Of a DNA stretch of 64,000 bases, positions 37,811-47,570 are shown in pieces. Each line of letters starts with the position of its first letter. The stretch's first letter is position 1. The notes under the pieces were generated by a model, which saw only the letters and a list, made by a program, of their open reading frames with translations, made no database searches and was not told where the DNA came from. The stretch comes from Acidimicrobiaceae bacterium. GTDB lineage: Bacteria > Actinomycetota > Acidimicrobiia > Acidimicrobiales > RAAP-2. The stretch lies in contig PMTF01000017.1 of the NCBI GenBank assembly GCA_003167415.1, positions 13,204 through 77,203 of the forward strand. The letters are read 5' to 3'. The translations under genes were made by a program, and so were the position numbers.

Positions 37811-39967
37811 GTCGGTTATTTCGTTCAACGTCCAGGCCAGGACCTGCGCTTCGTCGCGCCACGCGTCGTAGCGTCCGGAGGGCCCGCCGTGGCCCGCCCC
37901 CATCTCGGTCTTCAGGTAGGCGACGTTCTCGGCATTGGCGTCTCGAAGTTTCAGCACCCACTTGGTCGGTTCCCAGAAACCAACGCGCGGGTCATTGAGT
38001 CCACCCGACGCGAAGACGTGCGGATAGACGCGCGCGGTGCCGTTCGAGTTCGTCGCCACGACGTTGTCGTAGGGGGAGTAGCTCTTCATCGTGCGATAGG
38101 CCGTCGCGCTCGCGTCGGGATTACCCCACTCCTCCCACTCACCGACGGTGAGCGGGAGTGTCGCGTCGAGCATCGTGGTCAACGCGTCAACGAAGGGCAC
38201 GTCGGCTACGACGCAGCGGAAGAGCTCGGGCGCCAGATTCATAACAGCCCCCATCAAGAGGCCGCCGGCCGACCCTCCGCGAATCGCGAGCAGCTCGCTC
38301 GTCGTCCAGCCACTACGAATGAGCTCTCGCGCGACTGCGACGAAGTCACTAAAGGTCGTCGGCTTTTGTGCCAGCTTGCCCGTTTCGTACCAGGAGCGGC
38401 CCATCTCGCCGCCGCCTCGGATGTGGGCGATCGCGAAGATGACGCCGCGTTCGAGCAGCGAAAGTCGAAGCGACGAGAACGACGGATCGATCGAGATCTC
38501 GTAGCTGCCGTAGCCGTAGAGCAGGAACGGCGAGGCCTCGACCGCCCGCAGTTGGCCGTCGGCGCCGACGGCGATGAGATCCTTACGCCCGACGACTGAG
38601 ACCGGGATGCGCACGCCGTCACTCGCCGTGACCCACAGTCGTCCGGTCACGTACGCAGTCGCGTCGAAACCGCCGAGGACGATCTGTTGCTTGCGCACGA
38701 TCGTCTCTCCGGTGGCGATGACGACGTCGGCCACCAGTCGAGGCGTGACCAGTGACGTGATCGACACTCGCAGTTGGGACGTGTCGAAGTTCGGATTCGC
38801 CGAGAGGGAAACGGTACTGGGGCTCGCCGGCCCCTCGACCATCCACGAGCGCTCGAGAAGACTGTCACCGAAAGGATCGGAGCCGCCCAACGTCGTCACG
38901 AGCCGAACGGCCGCGCCCCCGTCGTGTCGTTCGCTGATCGCGAAGAACGACTTGAAGGCGTCGACGCCGTCGAGGCGCGCGCCGCGACGCTCGGGGATCA
39001 CTTCGCGCCACTCGCCGCCGTCGACCTCGCGGACCAGCAGTCGAAAATCGGTCGCCCCTTCGTTGGTCACCTTCAACCACCACGCGACGCCGCGTTCGTC
39101 CACGAAGTGTTCGACGCCGTATTCGATGCCGTGACGGCGGGCCTCGAGCATCGTCAACTCGCTCGTCGGATCGTCGGCCGCGAGGTAGTGCATCTCGGTC
39201 GTCATAGACGATCCGAGTTGGACGACAATGACCGCGTCGTCGCGACTACGACCCACCGAGAGATTGAACTGCGCGTCGTCTTCTTGAAAAATCAGCGCGT
39301 CGGTGCTCGGATCGGCCCCGAGTTCGTGGCGCCAGAGCTGGAACGGTCGTTTGGCGTCGTCGGTGCGCGTGTAGAAAAAATGACGGCTGTCCGTGGCCCA
39401 CGCGAAGCCATAGTAGACGTCGTCGAGTTGATCGTCCACGCCGGCCTGCGCGGCCAACGGGCGCACCGTCACGTGAAACAATTCGTCGCCGTCGAAGTCG
39501 GTCCCGACGGCGACCCAATCGTCGTTCGGACTCACGGCGAGAACGCCGACGGCGAAGTAATCACTGTCACCGGCCTCTTCGTTCTCGTCGAGAATCACCT
39601 GCTCGCCGGCGAGCGTGGTCAACGGATCGATCTCCGGCGGTGTGAGATCGTCACCGATCGCTGGCACTCGACAGCTGAGTGGATAGTTGAGCCCTTCACG
39701 GGTTCGTTCGAAGTACCACCACGGCCCCTTTCGAACCGGCACGGAGATATCGGTCTCTTCGATCCGACTCTTGATCTCTTCGAACAGCTCGTCTTCGAGG
39801 GGCTTCAGGTCGCCAATACTCTGGTTGAGAAATTCGTTCTCGGCGCGCAAGTGGGCGAGGACCGTTTCGTCTTCGCGGTCCATCAACCAGTAGTAGGGGT
39901 CCTCGCGGACGTCGCCGTGACGGGCGATTTGAAAAGGACGTTTCGGGGCGGTCGGGGGAGTAGGCAC
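37805..39967 (-). CDS. S9 prolyl oligopeptidase family (oligopeptidase B-like)
   Basis: HGDVREDPYYWLMDREDETVLAHLRAENEF, YGYGSYEISIDPSFSSLRLSLLERGVIFAIAHIRGGGEMGRSWYE, LAIRGGSAGGLLMGAVMN, KTEMGAGHGGPSGRYDAW. Confidence 0.95.
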   Translation of the reverse strand: MPTPPTAPKRPFQIARHGDVREDPYYWLMDREDETVLAHLRAENEFLNQSIGDLKPLEDELFEEIKSRIEETDISVPVRKGPWWYFERTREGLNYPLSCRVPAIGDDLTPPEIDPLTTLAGEQVILDENEEAGDSDYFAVGVLAVSPNDDWVAVGTDFDGDELFHVTVRPLAAQAGVDDQLDDVYYGFAWATDSRHFFYTRTDDAKRPFQLWRHELGADPSTDALIFQEDDAQFNLSVGRSRDDAVIVVQLGSSMTTEMHYLAADDPTSELTMLEARRHGIEYGVEHFVDERGVAWWLKVTNEGATDFRLLVREVDGGEWREVIPERRGARLDGVDAFKSFFAISERHDGGAAVRLVTTLGGSDPFGDSLLERSWMVEGPASPSTVSLSANPNFDTSQLRVSITSLVTPRLVADVVIATGETIVRKQQIVLGGFDATAYVTGRLWVTASDGVRIPVSVVGRKDLIAVGADGQLRAVEASPFLLYGYGSYEISIDPSFSSLRLSLLERGVIFAIAHIRGGGEMGRSWYETGKLAQKPTTFSDFVAVARELIRSGWTTSELLAIRGGSAGGLLMGAVMNLAPELFRCVVADVPFVDALTTMLDATLPLTVGEWEEWGNPDASATAYRTMKSYSPYDNVVATNSNGTARVYPHVFASGGLNDPRVGFWEPTKWVLKLRDANAENVAYLKTEMGAGHGGPSGRYDAWRDEAQVLAWTLNEITDL

Positions 39968-39988
39968 CGCTCTACTTTGCCTTATTTG

Positions 39989-40037
39989 TTGACATGTCCC
40001 GGTCTCGAGTTAGTACTATGGACGTAGGGATTATCCC
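39989..40037 (+). promoter_or_regulatory. Predicted sufB promoter with palindromic element
   Basis: Consensus -35 TTGACA (39989-39994), -10-like TACTAT (40014-40019), 8-bp palindrome TAGTACTA (40011-40018), 11-bp palindrome GGGATTATCCC (40027-40037), then SD and ATG 40049. Confidence 0.55.
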
Positions 40038-40048
40038 AAGGGAGAGCG

Positions 40049-41449
40049 ATGTCAGTCGACAATCTGGATTTCAGCCGGTACCAACTGGGCTGGTCCGACG
40101 ACCAGATTCCTGTCTTCAAACCGAAGAAGGGCATCAACGAAGCGATCGTTCGTGAGATGTCGGGCATCAAGAACGAAGAGAAGTGGATGCTCGACTTCCG
40201 CCTCAGCGCGTTGAAGAAGTTCGAGAAGAAGCCGATGGTGCCGTGGTTCGCCGATCGGATGCCGGACCTGGATTTCAACGACATCTACTACTACATCAAG
40301 CCGACCGAAAATCAGGTCGACCGGTGGGAGGACCTCCCCGACGACATCAAGAACACCTACGAGCGCCTGGGCATCCCCGAGGCCGAGCGCAAGTACTTAG
40401 CCGGCGTCACCGCCCAGTACGAGTCCGAAGTGGTCTTTCACCGAAACCGCGAGGACCTAGAGCGCCTGGGCGTGCTGTTCTGCGACATGGATACCGCGGT
40501 TCGCGAGTACCCCGACCTGGTGCGCAAGTACTTCGGCACGATCATTCCTCCGAACGACAACAAGTTCGCCGCCCTGAACTCCGCGGTGTGGAGCGGGGGG
40601 TCGTTCATCTACGTGCCGCCCGGCGTCAACGTCGACCAGCCGTTGCAGGCCTATTTCCGCATCAACACCGAGAACATGGGTCAGTTCGAACGCACGCTGA
40701 TCATCGCCGACGAGGGATCGCAGGTCCACTACGTCGAGGGCTGCTCGGCGCCGGTCTATTCGACCGACTCGCTGCACTCGGCGGTCGTCGAACTGGTCGC
40801 GCTGCCCGGCGCGCGCATCACTTACACCACGATCCAGAACTGGTCCAACAACGTCTACAACCTGGTGACCAAGCGCGCCCGCGCCGAAGCCGAAGCGCAC
40901 GTCGAATGGATTGACGGCAATATCGGATCACGACTCACCATGAAGTACCCGTCGGTCTATCTGATGGGCCCGAAGGCCTCGGGCGAAGTCCTCTCGGTCG
41001 CCTACGCCGGCCCGGGTCAGGTGCAAGACGCCGGCGCCAAGATGATCCACTGCGCGCCGGAGACGACCTCGACGATCATCTCGAAGTCCATTTCGAAAGA
41101 CGGTGGCCAGACGACCTACCGCGGCCTGGTGAAGGTGGAAGAGGGCGCGACCGGCGCCAAGAGCTTCGTTCGCTGTGACGCGTTGATCTTGGACGAGCAG
41201 TCCATTTCCGAGACCAAGCCCTACATGGAGGTCGGTGAGCAAGACGCGTCGATCGGACACGAGGCGACCGTGTCGAAGATCGGTGACGACCAGCTGTTCT
41301 ACCTCATGAGTCGCGGACTTACCGAGGCTCAGGCCATGGGCATGATCGTGAACGGTTTCATCGAGCCCGTCACGCGCACGCTGCCGATGGAGTACGCCGT
41401 CGAGTGGTCGCGCCTGATTGAACTGCAGATGGAAGGCTCGATCGGCTAA
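40049..41449 (+). CDS. sufB: Fe-S cluster assembly protein SufB
   Basis: [17 protein letters not shown]-type motif ([57 protein letters not shown]), [43 protein letters not shown]. Confidence 0.97.
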   Translation: MSVDNLDFSRYQLGWSDDQIPVFKPKKGINEAIVREMSGIKNEEKWMLDFRLSALKKFEKKPMVPWFADRMPDLDFNDIYYYIKPTENQVDRWEDLPDDIKNTYERLGIPEAERKYLAGVTAQYESEVVFHRNREDLERLGVLFCDMDTAVREYPDLVRKYFGTIIPPNDNKFAALNSAVWSGGSFIYVPPGVNVDQPLQAYFRINTENMGQFERTLIIADEGSQVHYVEGCSAPVYSTDSLHSAVVELVALPGARITYTTIQNWSNNVYNLVTKRARAEAEAHVEWIDGNIGSRLTMKYPSVYLMGPKASGEVLSVAYAGPGQVQDAGAKMIHCAPETTSTIISKSISKDGGQTTYRGLVKVEEGATGAKSFVRCDALILDEQSISETKPYMEVGEQDASIGHEATVSKIGDDQLFYLMSRGLTEAQAMGMIVNGFIEPVTRTLPMEYAVEWSRLIELQMEGSIG

Positions 41450-42075
41450 AGAGGCGCTCGCCACATCGTGTAGTACGGCGGGCCGCCCTCGACCGGGGTC
41501 AAGGTCTCGATCAGTTCGTATCCGAATCGCTGGTAGTACGCGACGTTCTCGTGTCGTGGCGTCTCCAGGTGGCTGCCGACACCCTCGCGGTCGACCTGAT
41601 CGAACGCGTGCTCGAGCAGCATCGTGCCGACCCCGCTTCGCTGGACCGGCGGATCGGCGCAGAGCACCATCAGGTACCAGTGGGGGTCCTTGCGGTGCGC
41701 GCGCGCCAACGCCGCCACGTAACGGTTGCCGGTCGCGATGGCGCGAGGGCGTCGATAGAAGGCTCGCAGCGAGGACGGAATCTGACTCAGCTGCAGTTTG
41801 ATGGGCAACGGGTAGCCGCCGGTCGTCAACCACGCGGCGACGCCCAACGCTTCGTCGGCGTCGTTGCGCACGGTCACGATTCGACCGTGCACACCCATAT
41901 GGGTGTAGACGGATCGAAAGAAAATCGGGAGGCGTGAACGTCGAAGGTTGTCGTCCGGTAACAGGTAGCTGAAAAATGGATCATCGAAAAACGCCCGACT
42001 GGACAGCGCGATAACCGCCGACAATTCCTCGCCGACCATCTGTCTTTCGTCGATTCGGCGCCCGGGCATTCGCAA
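41446..42075 (-). CDS. GNAT family N-acetyltransferase
   Basis: [58 protein letters not shown]. Confidence 0.88.
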   Translation of the reverse strand: MRMPGRRIDERQMVGEELSAVIALSSRAFFDDPFFSYLLPDDNLRRSRLPIFFRSVYTHMGVHGRIVTVRNDADEALGVAAWLTTGGYPLPIKLQLSQIPSSLRAFYRRPRAIATGNRYVAALARAHRKDPHWYLMVLCADPPVQRSGVGTMLLEHAFDQVDREGVGSHLETPRHENVAYYQRFGYELIETLTPVEGGPPYYTMWRAPL

Positions 42076-42116
42076 TTCTTAGCAAATTTGCCGTCGCGAC
42101 GTGGAAGAATAGGAGC

Positions 42117-42464
42117 ATGGGAATGCGCGAAGAGTGCAAGCACTTTCAGAGTCGGACCTACAAGTCCGGGGAGGTCGCACGGTTTTGCGTGATCGGCAAC
42201 GCCCCCGACCAGCCCTGGTCCTGCCCGGAGAACTGCGTCACCTACGAACGCCGCCTGGCCGACGTTGGCTGGTCTCACGGCTCACTGGTCGACCGACCGG
42301 TCGAGAAGGCGCCCGAGACGAGCGCCAGTGTGGACGAACGGCGCGAGCTGCTCAACTCGGCCAGTGAGATCGTCAACAACGTGGCGCCCGAGATGTACGA
42401 AGAGCGACGCAAAGAACTCGACGAGATGGAGCGCAGGCGCGGCTGGAAGTTCTGGAAGCGCTAG
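42117..42464 (+). CDS. Small Cys-rich hypothetical protein
   Basis: MGMREECKHFQSRTYKSGEVARFCVIGNAPDQPWSCPENCVTYERR...; four cysteines, charged helical C-terminus. Confidence 0.65.
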   Translation: MGMREECKHFQSRTYKSGEVARFCVIGNAPDQPWSCPENCVTYERRLADVGWSHGSLVDRPVEKAPETSASVDERRELLNSASEIVNNVAPEMYEERRKELDEMERRRGWKFWKR

Positions 42465-43285
42465 TCGCCGTGAAAGACCGGCGGTCGCTTCTCCACGAAG
42501 GCCGTCATCGCCTCGCGCAGGTCGTTGCTCTGTAAGTACATCGTGTTCCATCTCGCGACGAACTCCAGACCGTCATCGACGCTTCGACCGTCATTGGCGG
42601 CGAGCACGGCCTTCGTGCCCTGGACGGCCAGTGGCGAGTTCCGCGCGATTTCGCTGGCGAGTTCGCGTGCACCGGCGAGCAGGTCGTCACGAGTGTCGAA
42701 GACGGCGTTCACGAGACCGATGGCGAGCGCGCGCGCCGCGTCAATGTCCTTGCCGGTGTAGGCCAGTTCGGCCACGTGGCCGGCGCCAATGATCTTGGGC
42801 AGTCGCTGCAGCGAGCCGAGGTCGGCGACGATCGCGACCTTCGTCTCGCGTACGGAGAATTTGGCGTCACTGGCGCACAGGCGCAGGTCACAGGCGCTCA
42901 CCAGATCGACGCCCCCACCGATGCAGTATCCGTGAATCGCCGCGATGACCGGCACCGCCAGATCGGCGATCGACGTCACGGACGCTTGCATCGCTCGCAC
43001 CCCCGCGTAGGACTGGGCGTTCGACGCGGCCCGGGACTTCGAGGTCGCGGGGGAGGTGAAGCCGCCACCAAACTCCTTCAGGTCGAGCCCGACACTGAAG
43101 TGTGGTCCCTTGGCCGCGATGATGAGCACGCGAATGTCCTTGACGCTCGAGACCGCCGCGGCGGCGAGCGGCAGGTCGCGCCACAGCGCACCGCCCATGG
43201 CGTTGCGCGCCTCTTCTCGATCGAGCCACAACGTCGCGACGTGAGCGTCGACGTCGAGGGTTAGTACGTCCGAGGGAAACTCCAC
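42461..43285 (-). CDS. Enoyl-CoA hydratase/isomerase family protein
   Basis: ATLWLDREEARNAMGGALWRDL, IIAAKGPHFSVGLDLKEF, VIAAIHGYCIGGGVDLVSACDLRLCASDAKFSVRETKVAIVADLGSLQRLPKIIG. Confidence 0.94.
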   Translation of the reverse strand: MEFPSDVLTLDVDAHVATLWLDREEARNAMGGALWRDLPLAAAAVSSVKDIRVLIIAAKGPHFSVGLDLKEFGGGFTSPATSKSRAASNAQSYAGVRAMQASVTSIADLAVPVIAAIHGYCIGGGVDLVSACDLRLCASDAKFSVRETKVAIVADLGSLQRLPKIIGAGHVAELAYTGKDIDAARALAIGLVNAVFDTRDDLLAGARELASEIARNSPLAVQGTKAVLAANDGRSVDDGLEFVARWNTMYLQSNDLREAMTAFVEKRPPVFHGD

Positions 43286-43374
43286 ATCACTCCTTGTTCG
43301 AATCGCCCTCAGCCTAGGACCGACTTCGATGGAGAATGAAGGGCGCCCAGTACACTGCCTGGGTCCCGATATCT

Positions 43375-44616
43375 ATGAAAATCTTCGCTGATTCAGCCAC
43401 CGCCTTCATCGCCGAGCGCCCCGACGCGGCCACTCGCCAACGGGCGTGGGCGGCCTTCGAAGCGGCGGGACTCCCGACCACCAATGACGAAGTCTGGCGT
43501 TACGCGCCCCTGAAGGATTTCGTCCTCGACCGATTTGACGTCCCGGGTGAGCCCACCACGCGCTCCGATTCGGCGTTCGCCGCCCAACTGTGCGAGCGAG
43601 CGGGCCTCGTGGTACGCGTAGTTGACGGTTTCTGCGTGAGCACCGGCGCCGCCCTCGAGGGCGTCGAGGTCGCGGTCGTCGAGTCCTCGCAGTCGCTGGC
43701 CGGCACGTCGTTCACCGAACGCTACGAGAGCGACACCTTCGCGGTCCTCAACGCCGCCCTCGCCCCGGCGACGACGGTGATTCGCGTGGGCGCCGGCGTG
43801 AACGTCGAAGAACCCATCGTGGTCTTGAACGTGTCGAACTCGACGGCGTCGTTCTCGCGCACCCAGATCGAACTCGGGCGAGGCGCCAGCGCGACCATCG
43901 TGGAATATTTCGAAGGGGGCGCCGACGCCCTCGTGGTGCCGCTCAGTGAGTACCTACTCGGCGACAACGCGTCGCTGCAACTCATCACCTACCAACGACT
44001 GGACCAGAGCGCTTGGCACGTCGCTCGAACCACGGGCTTCGTGAGCCGCGACGCGCGACTGCGTCAGGCCGTCGTCGGCATCGGCGCCCACTACAACCGC
44101 TCGCGCAACGACGCCGAGATGCGCGGCGCCGGGTCCGAGAATGAACTTCGCACGACGTTCCTCGGCTCCGGCGACCAGGTGCACGATTTTCGAACGCATC
44201 AAATGCACACTGGTGCTCGATCACGTTCGACGCTTCTGTCCAAGGGCGCGGTCGCGGACCAATCCCGCTCGGTCTACACCGGACTGATCGAGATCGAAAA
44301 GGGCGCCAAGCGCACCGACGCGCGCCAGACCAACCACAACCTGTTGCTTTCACCCCAGGCCCACGCCGACAGTGTGCCCAACCTGGACATTCGTGAGAAC
44401 GACGTCATGTGCGCGCACGCGTCAAGCGTGGGACCGCTGGATGAACTGCAGCGCTGGTACTTGGAATCGCGGGGCGTCGGCCGCGAAGACGCCGAGCGAC
44501 TGATGATCCAGGGCTTCTTCTACGAGATGCTCGCCAATCTCCCTCCGGAGTTGGCCGAACTCGTGGAACGAGACGTGACGTCGGTCCTGGCGACCGTCAA
44601 CGTGGTGACGCCGTGA
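43375..44616 (+). CDS. sufD: Fe-S cluster assembly protein SufD
   Basis: NDEVWRYAPLKDF, FLGSGDQVHDFRTHQMHTGARSRSTLLSKGAVADQSRSVYTGLIEIEKGAKRTDARQTNHNLLLSPQAHADSVPNLDIRENDVMCAHASSVGPLDE. Confidence 0.95.
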   Translation: MKIFADSATAFIAERPDAATRQRAWAAFEAAGLPTTNDEVWRYAPLKDFVLDRFDVPGEPTTRSDSAFAAQLCERAGLVVRVVDGFCVSTGAALEGVEVAVVESSQSLAGTSFTERYESDTFAVLNAALAPATTVIRVGAGVNVEEPIVVLNVSNSTASFSRTQIELGRGASATIVEYFEGGADALVVPLSEYLLGDNASLQLITYQRLDQSAWHVARTTGFVSRDARLRQAVVGIGAHYNRSRNDAEMRGAGSENELRTTFLGSGDQVHDFRTHQMHTGARSRSTLLSKGAVADQSRSVYTGLIEIEKGAKRTDARQTNHNLLLSPQAHADSVPNLDIRENDVMCAHASSVGPLDELQRWYLESRGVGREDAERLMIQGFFYEMLANLPPELAELVERDVTSVLATVNVVTP

Positions 44617-44927
44617 ACGCCGTGGACATCGGACAACTGAGCGACTACGAAAGCGGTGTGCCGCGCCAGATTCAGGTCGAGAACCGGATCCTCGTGGTTG
44701 TTCGCATCGAGGATGACGTCTACGTCTTAGACGACCGGTGCAGCCACGAGGACTTCAGTCTCGCCGAAGGCGAAGTGGACTGCGAATCGGCCGAGATTGA
44801 GTGCGCTCGCCACGGATCGATGTTTCGACTGAAGGACGGCGAACCGACGTCGTTGCCCGCGACGCGACCGGTGGCGCACTACGACGTGCGTAACTTTGAC
44901 GGTCGTTTGGAGGTCGTCCTCCCGTGA
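44613..44927 (+). CDS. Rieske-type [2Fe-2S] ferredoxin
   Basis: DRCSHEDFSLAEGEVDCESAEIECARHGSMFRLKDGE: CxH...CxxH Rieske motif; ATGA-type overlaps with sufD and sufC. Confidence 0.92.
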   Translation: MNAVDIGQLSDYESGVPRQIQVENRILVVVRIEDDVYVLDDRCSHEDFSLAEGEVDCESAEIECARHGSMFRLKDGEPTSLPATRPVAHYDVRNFDGRLEVVLP

Positions 44928-45652
44928 CCTCCACCCTGACCATCGAAGGTCTGCGCGTTGAAGTGGCCGGCAAAGAGGTCCTGAAGGGCTTCGACCTCTT
45001 CATGAGCACCGGCGAGGTCCACGTCATCATGGGTCCGAACGGTTCGGGCAAGTCCACGTTGGCCCACGCCCTCACCGGGCACCCGGGCTATACCGTCCTG
45101 TCCGGTTCAGTGCGCATCGACGACGTGGAACTCTTGAACCTGTCGCCGACGGAACGTGCGCGTCACGGTCTGCTGTTGGCGATGCAACAGCCGTTGGAGG
45201 TTCCCGGCGTTCGTCCGTTCGACCTCTTGGTGGCGGCCGGCGTCGATCCGACGAATCTGCGACAACGCATGCGCGACGAGGCCGATCGCGTGGAACTCCG
45301 TCCCGAGGTCCTCGACCGGTTCGTCAACGTCGACCTTTCGGGCGGCGAACGAAAGCGCGCCGAGATCGTGCAGTTCGGATTGCTGCGTCCGAAGTTCGCC
45401 GTGCTCGACGAGATCGACTCCGGACTCGACGTCGACGCGCTCGGTGCCGTGGCGCGACGTTTGTCACTGGCGAGCAGTGAGTGGGAGTGCGGCATCTTGG
45501 CGATTACGCACTTCAAGCGACTATTGCAAGAACTCACGCCCACCAGAATCCACGTGCTCAGCGAGGGCCGCGTCGTGGCGTCGGGCGGCCCCGAACTATC
45601 TGAGATTCTCGAACGCGACGGCTACGAACCGTTCCGCGTCACGTCGGCGTGA
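44924..45652 (+). CDS. sufC: Fe-S cluster assembly ATPase SufC (copy 1)
   Basis: IMGPNGSGKSTLAHALTGHPGYTVLSGSV, LSGGERKRAEIVQFGLLRPKFAVLDEIDSGLDVDAL, AITHFKRLL. Confidence 0.93.
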   Translation: MTSTLTIEGLRVEVAGKEVLKGFDLFMSTGEVHVIMGPNGSGKSTLAHALTGHPGYTVLSGSVRIDDVELLNLSPTERARHGLLLAMQQPLEVPGVRPFDLLVAAGVDPTNLRQRMRDEADRVELRPEVLDRFVNVDLSGGERKRAEIVQFGLLRPKFAVLDEIDSGLDVDALGAVARRLSLASSEWECGILAITHFKRLLQELTPTRIHVLSEGRVVASGGPELSEILERDGYEPFRVTSA

Positions 45653-45688
45653 CCCCGACATTGTCAGACCGATGGTTAAACTCGACGG

Positions 45689-47083
45689 ATGGCTGACGGA
45701 AGCAACGGTGCTCCACGGAGCCCTTCAGAGAGATCTTCTGGCGCTAAACGACAGGCCCTGGCCAACGAAGGTCGGCTCACGGCGTTGGGCGACGCCGTCG
45801 ATCGCCAGTCGGGCCGCACACCCAAACGACGTCGTCGGCGTCGCCGAGGACGAACGTGGCTCATCGCGGGCGCGGCGGTCATCGTGCTCATCGTCGGCGT
45901 CTTGGGCGGCGGTTACCTCTACGCCAACTGGCGCTTTGACGCGTTCCATAAATTCAAAGTGCCGTCTCTCACCTACCCGGTTCCGGGACAACCATTCAAC
46001 ATCCTCGCCATCGGTTCGGATTCGCGCGCGGGACTCACGGGCGCCGTGGCCCGGCAAACCGGGGCGAGCAGTAACTCGGTTGGTGGCCAGCGCAGTGACG
46101 TGATCAAGATCATCCGTGTCGACCCGGTTGCGCGCACGATCACGATCCTCTCCATCCCGCGCGACACCGAAGTGACGTTGCTGGCCCACCAAACCTTGTA
46201 TGGCCAGTTCAATCGCATCAACGTCAATTACGCCGATGGGCCGAACCTCTTGGTGAAAACGATCAAGGCGAACTTCGGTATCACGATCAATCACGTCGTC
46301 CAAGTGAACTTCAGCGGCCTCATCAATTCCGCGGTCGCGATTGGCGGTGTCTATCTGGACTTCCGATACCCGGTCATCGATCCGAACTCCGGCCTCGAGA
46401 TCACTCATCCCGGCTGTCAACTCGTCAACGGTTTTCAGGCGCTCGCGGTCGCGCGCAGCCGCCACTACTACTACGCGCTCAATGGTCATCCGGTGTGGCC
46501 GAATAGAAAAGACTTCGCCCACATGACCGACAGCGCGATCAACGACGAGCTACTCAACGACGGTTTTACCTATGACGGCACGAGTGACTTCGGGCGTATT
46601 GATCGCCAGACTTCGTTCCTGCGCGCGATGTTCGAACGCGTGAAGAGCAAATTGGACGACCCGTTCGCTATGAACGGATTCCTCTCCAATCTGCCCAAAG
46701 GCTTAACCATCGACGACACCTTCTCGTTGAATGAGCTCATCGGTCTGGCGCTCAAGTTCCACAGCTACAACTCGAACGCCATGCAGACCGTCACGCTGCC
46801 GGAGCTTCCCGCCACGATCAACGGAGCCGATGTCGAAGTCGTCGAGGAACCCCAGGCCGAGCAGTTGCTGGTCAGCATCTTTGGCAGTTCCTTGCTCCGG
46901 CCGACGAACCCCCCACCGAACGCCGCGGAGCAGACTCCGCCGCCTCCGGTCATCACGCCTACGACAACCACGACGGTTCGCACGACCATCACTACGAAGC
47001 ACCACCGCGCGCCCACGACGACGACCACGAATCCGACGTTGACCCTGCCGAGCTTCGACCCGGTGCCCTGCACGCCTAGCTGA
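45689..47083 (+). CDS. LytR-CpsA-Psr (LCP) family protein
   Basis: Poly-Arg RTPKRRRRRRRGRT before TM; FNILAIGSDSRAGL, GGQRSDVIKIIRVDPVARTITILSIPRDTEVTL, GQFNRINVNYADGPNLLVKTIKANFGITINHVVQVNFSG. Confidence 0.95.
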   Translation: MADGSNGAPRSPSERSSGAKRQALANEGRLTALGDAVDRQSGRTPKRRRRRRRGRTWLIAGAAVIVLIVGVLGGGYLYANWRFDAFHKFKVPSLTYPVPGQPFNILAIGSDSRAGLTGAVARQTGASSNSVGGQRSDVIKIIRVDPVARTITILSIPRDTEVTLLAHQTLYGQFNRINVNYADGPNLLVKTIKANFGITINHVVQVNFSGLINSAVAIGGVYLDFRYPVIDPNSGLEITHPGCQLVNGFQALAVARSRHYYYALNGHPVWPNRKDFAHMTDSAINDELLNDGFTYDGTSDFGRIDRQTSFLRAMFERVKSKLDDPFAMNGFLSNLPKGLTIDDTFSLNELIGLALKFHSYNSNAMQTVTLPELPATINGADVEVVEEPQAEQLLVSIFGSSLLRPTNPPPNAAEQTPPPPVITPTTTTTVRTTITTKHHRAPTTTTTNPTLTLPSFDPVPCTPS

Positions 47084-47570
47084 GTCGGTTTAGTTCGTCG
47101 AGTCCTTGAGTCAGGGCGTTCCACGCCAAGGTCGCGCACTTGATGCGGACCGGGAATTTGATAACGCCCTGTAGCGCGGCCAGCTCGCCGAGGGCGTGAA
47201 GGTCGACTTTGGGCGATTCGTCGTCGTGGGCCAGGGTCGACTCCTGTACCGTCATGAGTTGCTTGAACATCGCGATGGTCTCGCGCACCTGCTTCAGCGT
47301 CTTTCCCTTGACCGCGGCGCTCATCAACGAAGCCGATGACTGCGAGATGGAGCATCCACTGCCCACCATCTTGATGTTCTTCAAGACGCCGTCTTCCACG
47401 TCGAGGTAGACGACGATCTCGTCGCCGCACAAAGGATTGAACCCTTCGACGCGAATCGCCGGCGGGGAATCGAGCTCGCCGCGATTGCGCGGCGAGCGGT
47501 AGTGGTCGAGGATGATCTCGCGATACAGATCGTCGAGGTTCGAGCCGAGGTTCGACACGGCGCTACCCAA
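47076..47570 (-). CDS. sufU: Fe-S cluster assembly scaffold SufU
   Basis: LDDLYREIILDHYRSPRNRGELDSP, GFNPLCGDEIVVYL, GSGCSISQSSASLM, RIKCATLAWNAL. Confidence 0.95.
   Translation of the reverse strand: MGSAVSNLGSNLDDLYREIILDHYRSPRNRGELDSPPAIRVEGFNPLCGDEIVVYLDVEDGVLKNIKMVGSGCSISQSSASLMSAAVKGKTLKQVRETIAMFKQLMTVQESTLAHDDESPKVDLHALGELAALQGVIKFPVRIKCATLAWNALTQGLDELNRLS

Noticed and set aside
38774-40027. 417-aa plus-strand ORF opposite the S9 peptidase
   Set aside because: Shadow ORF antisense to a convincing oligopeptidase B-like gene.
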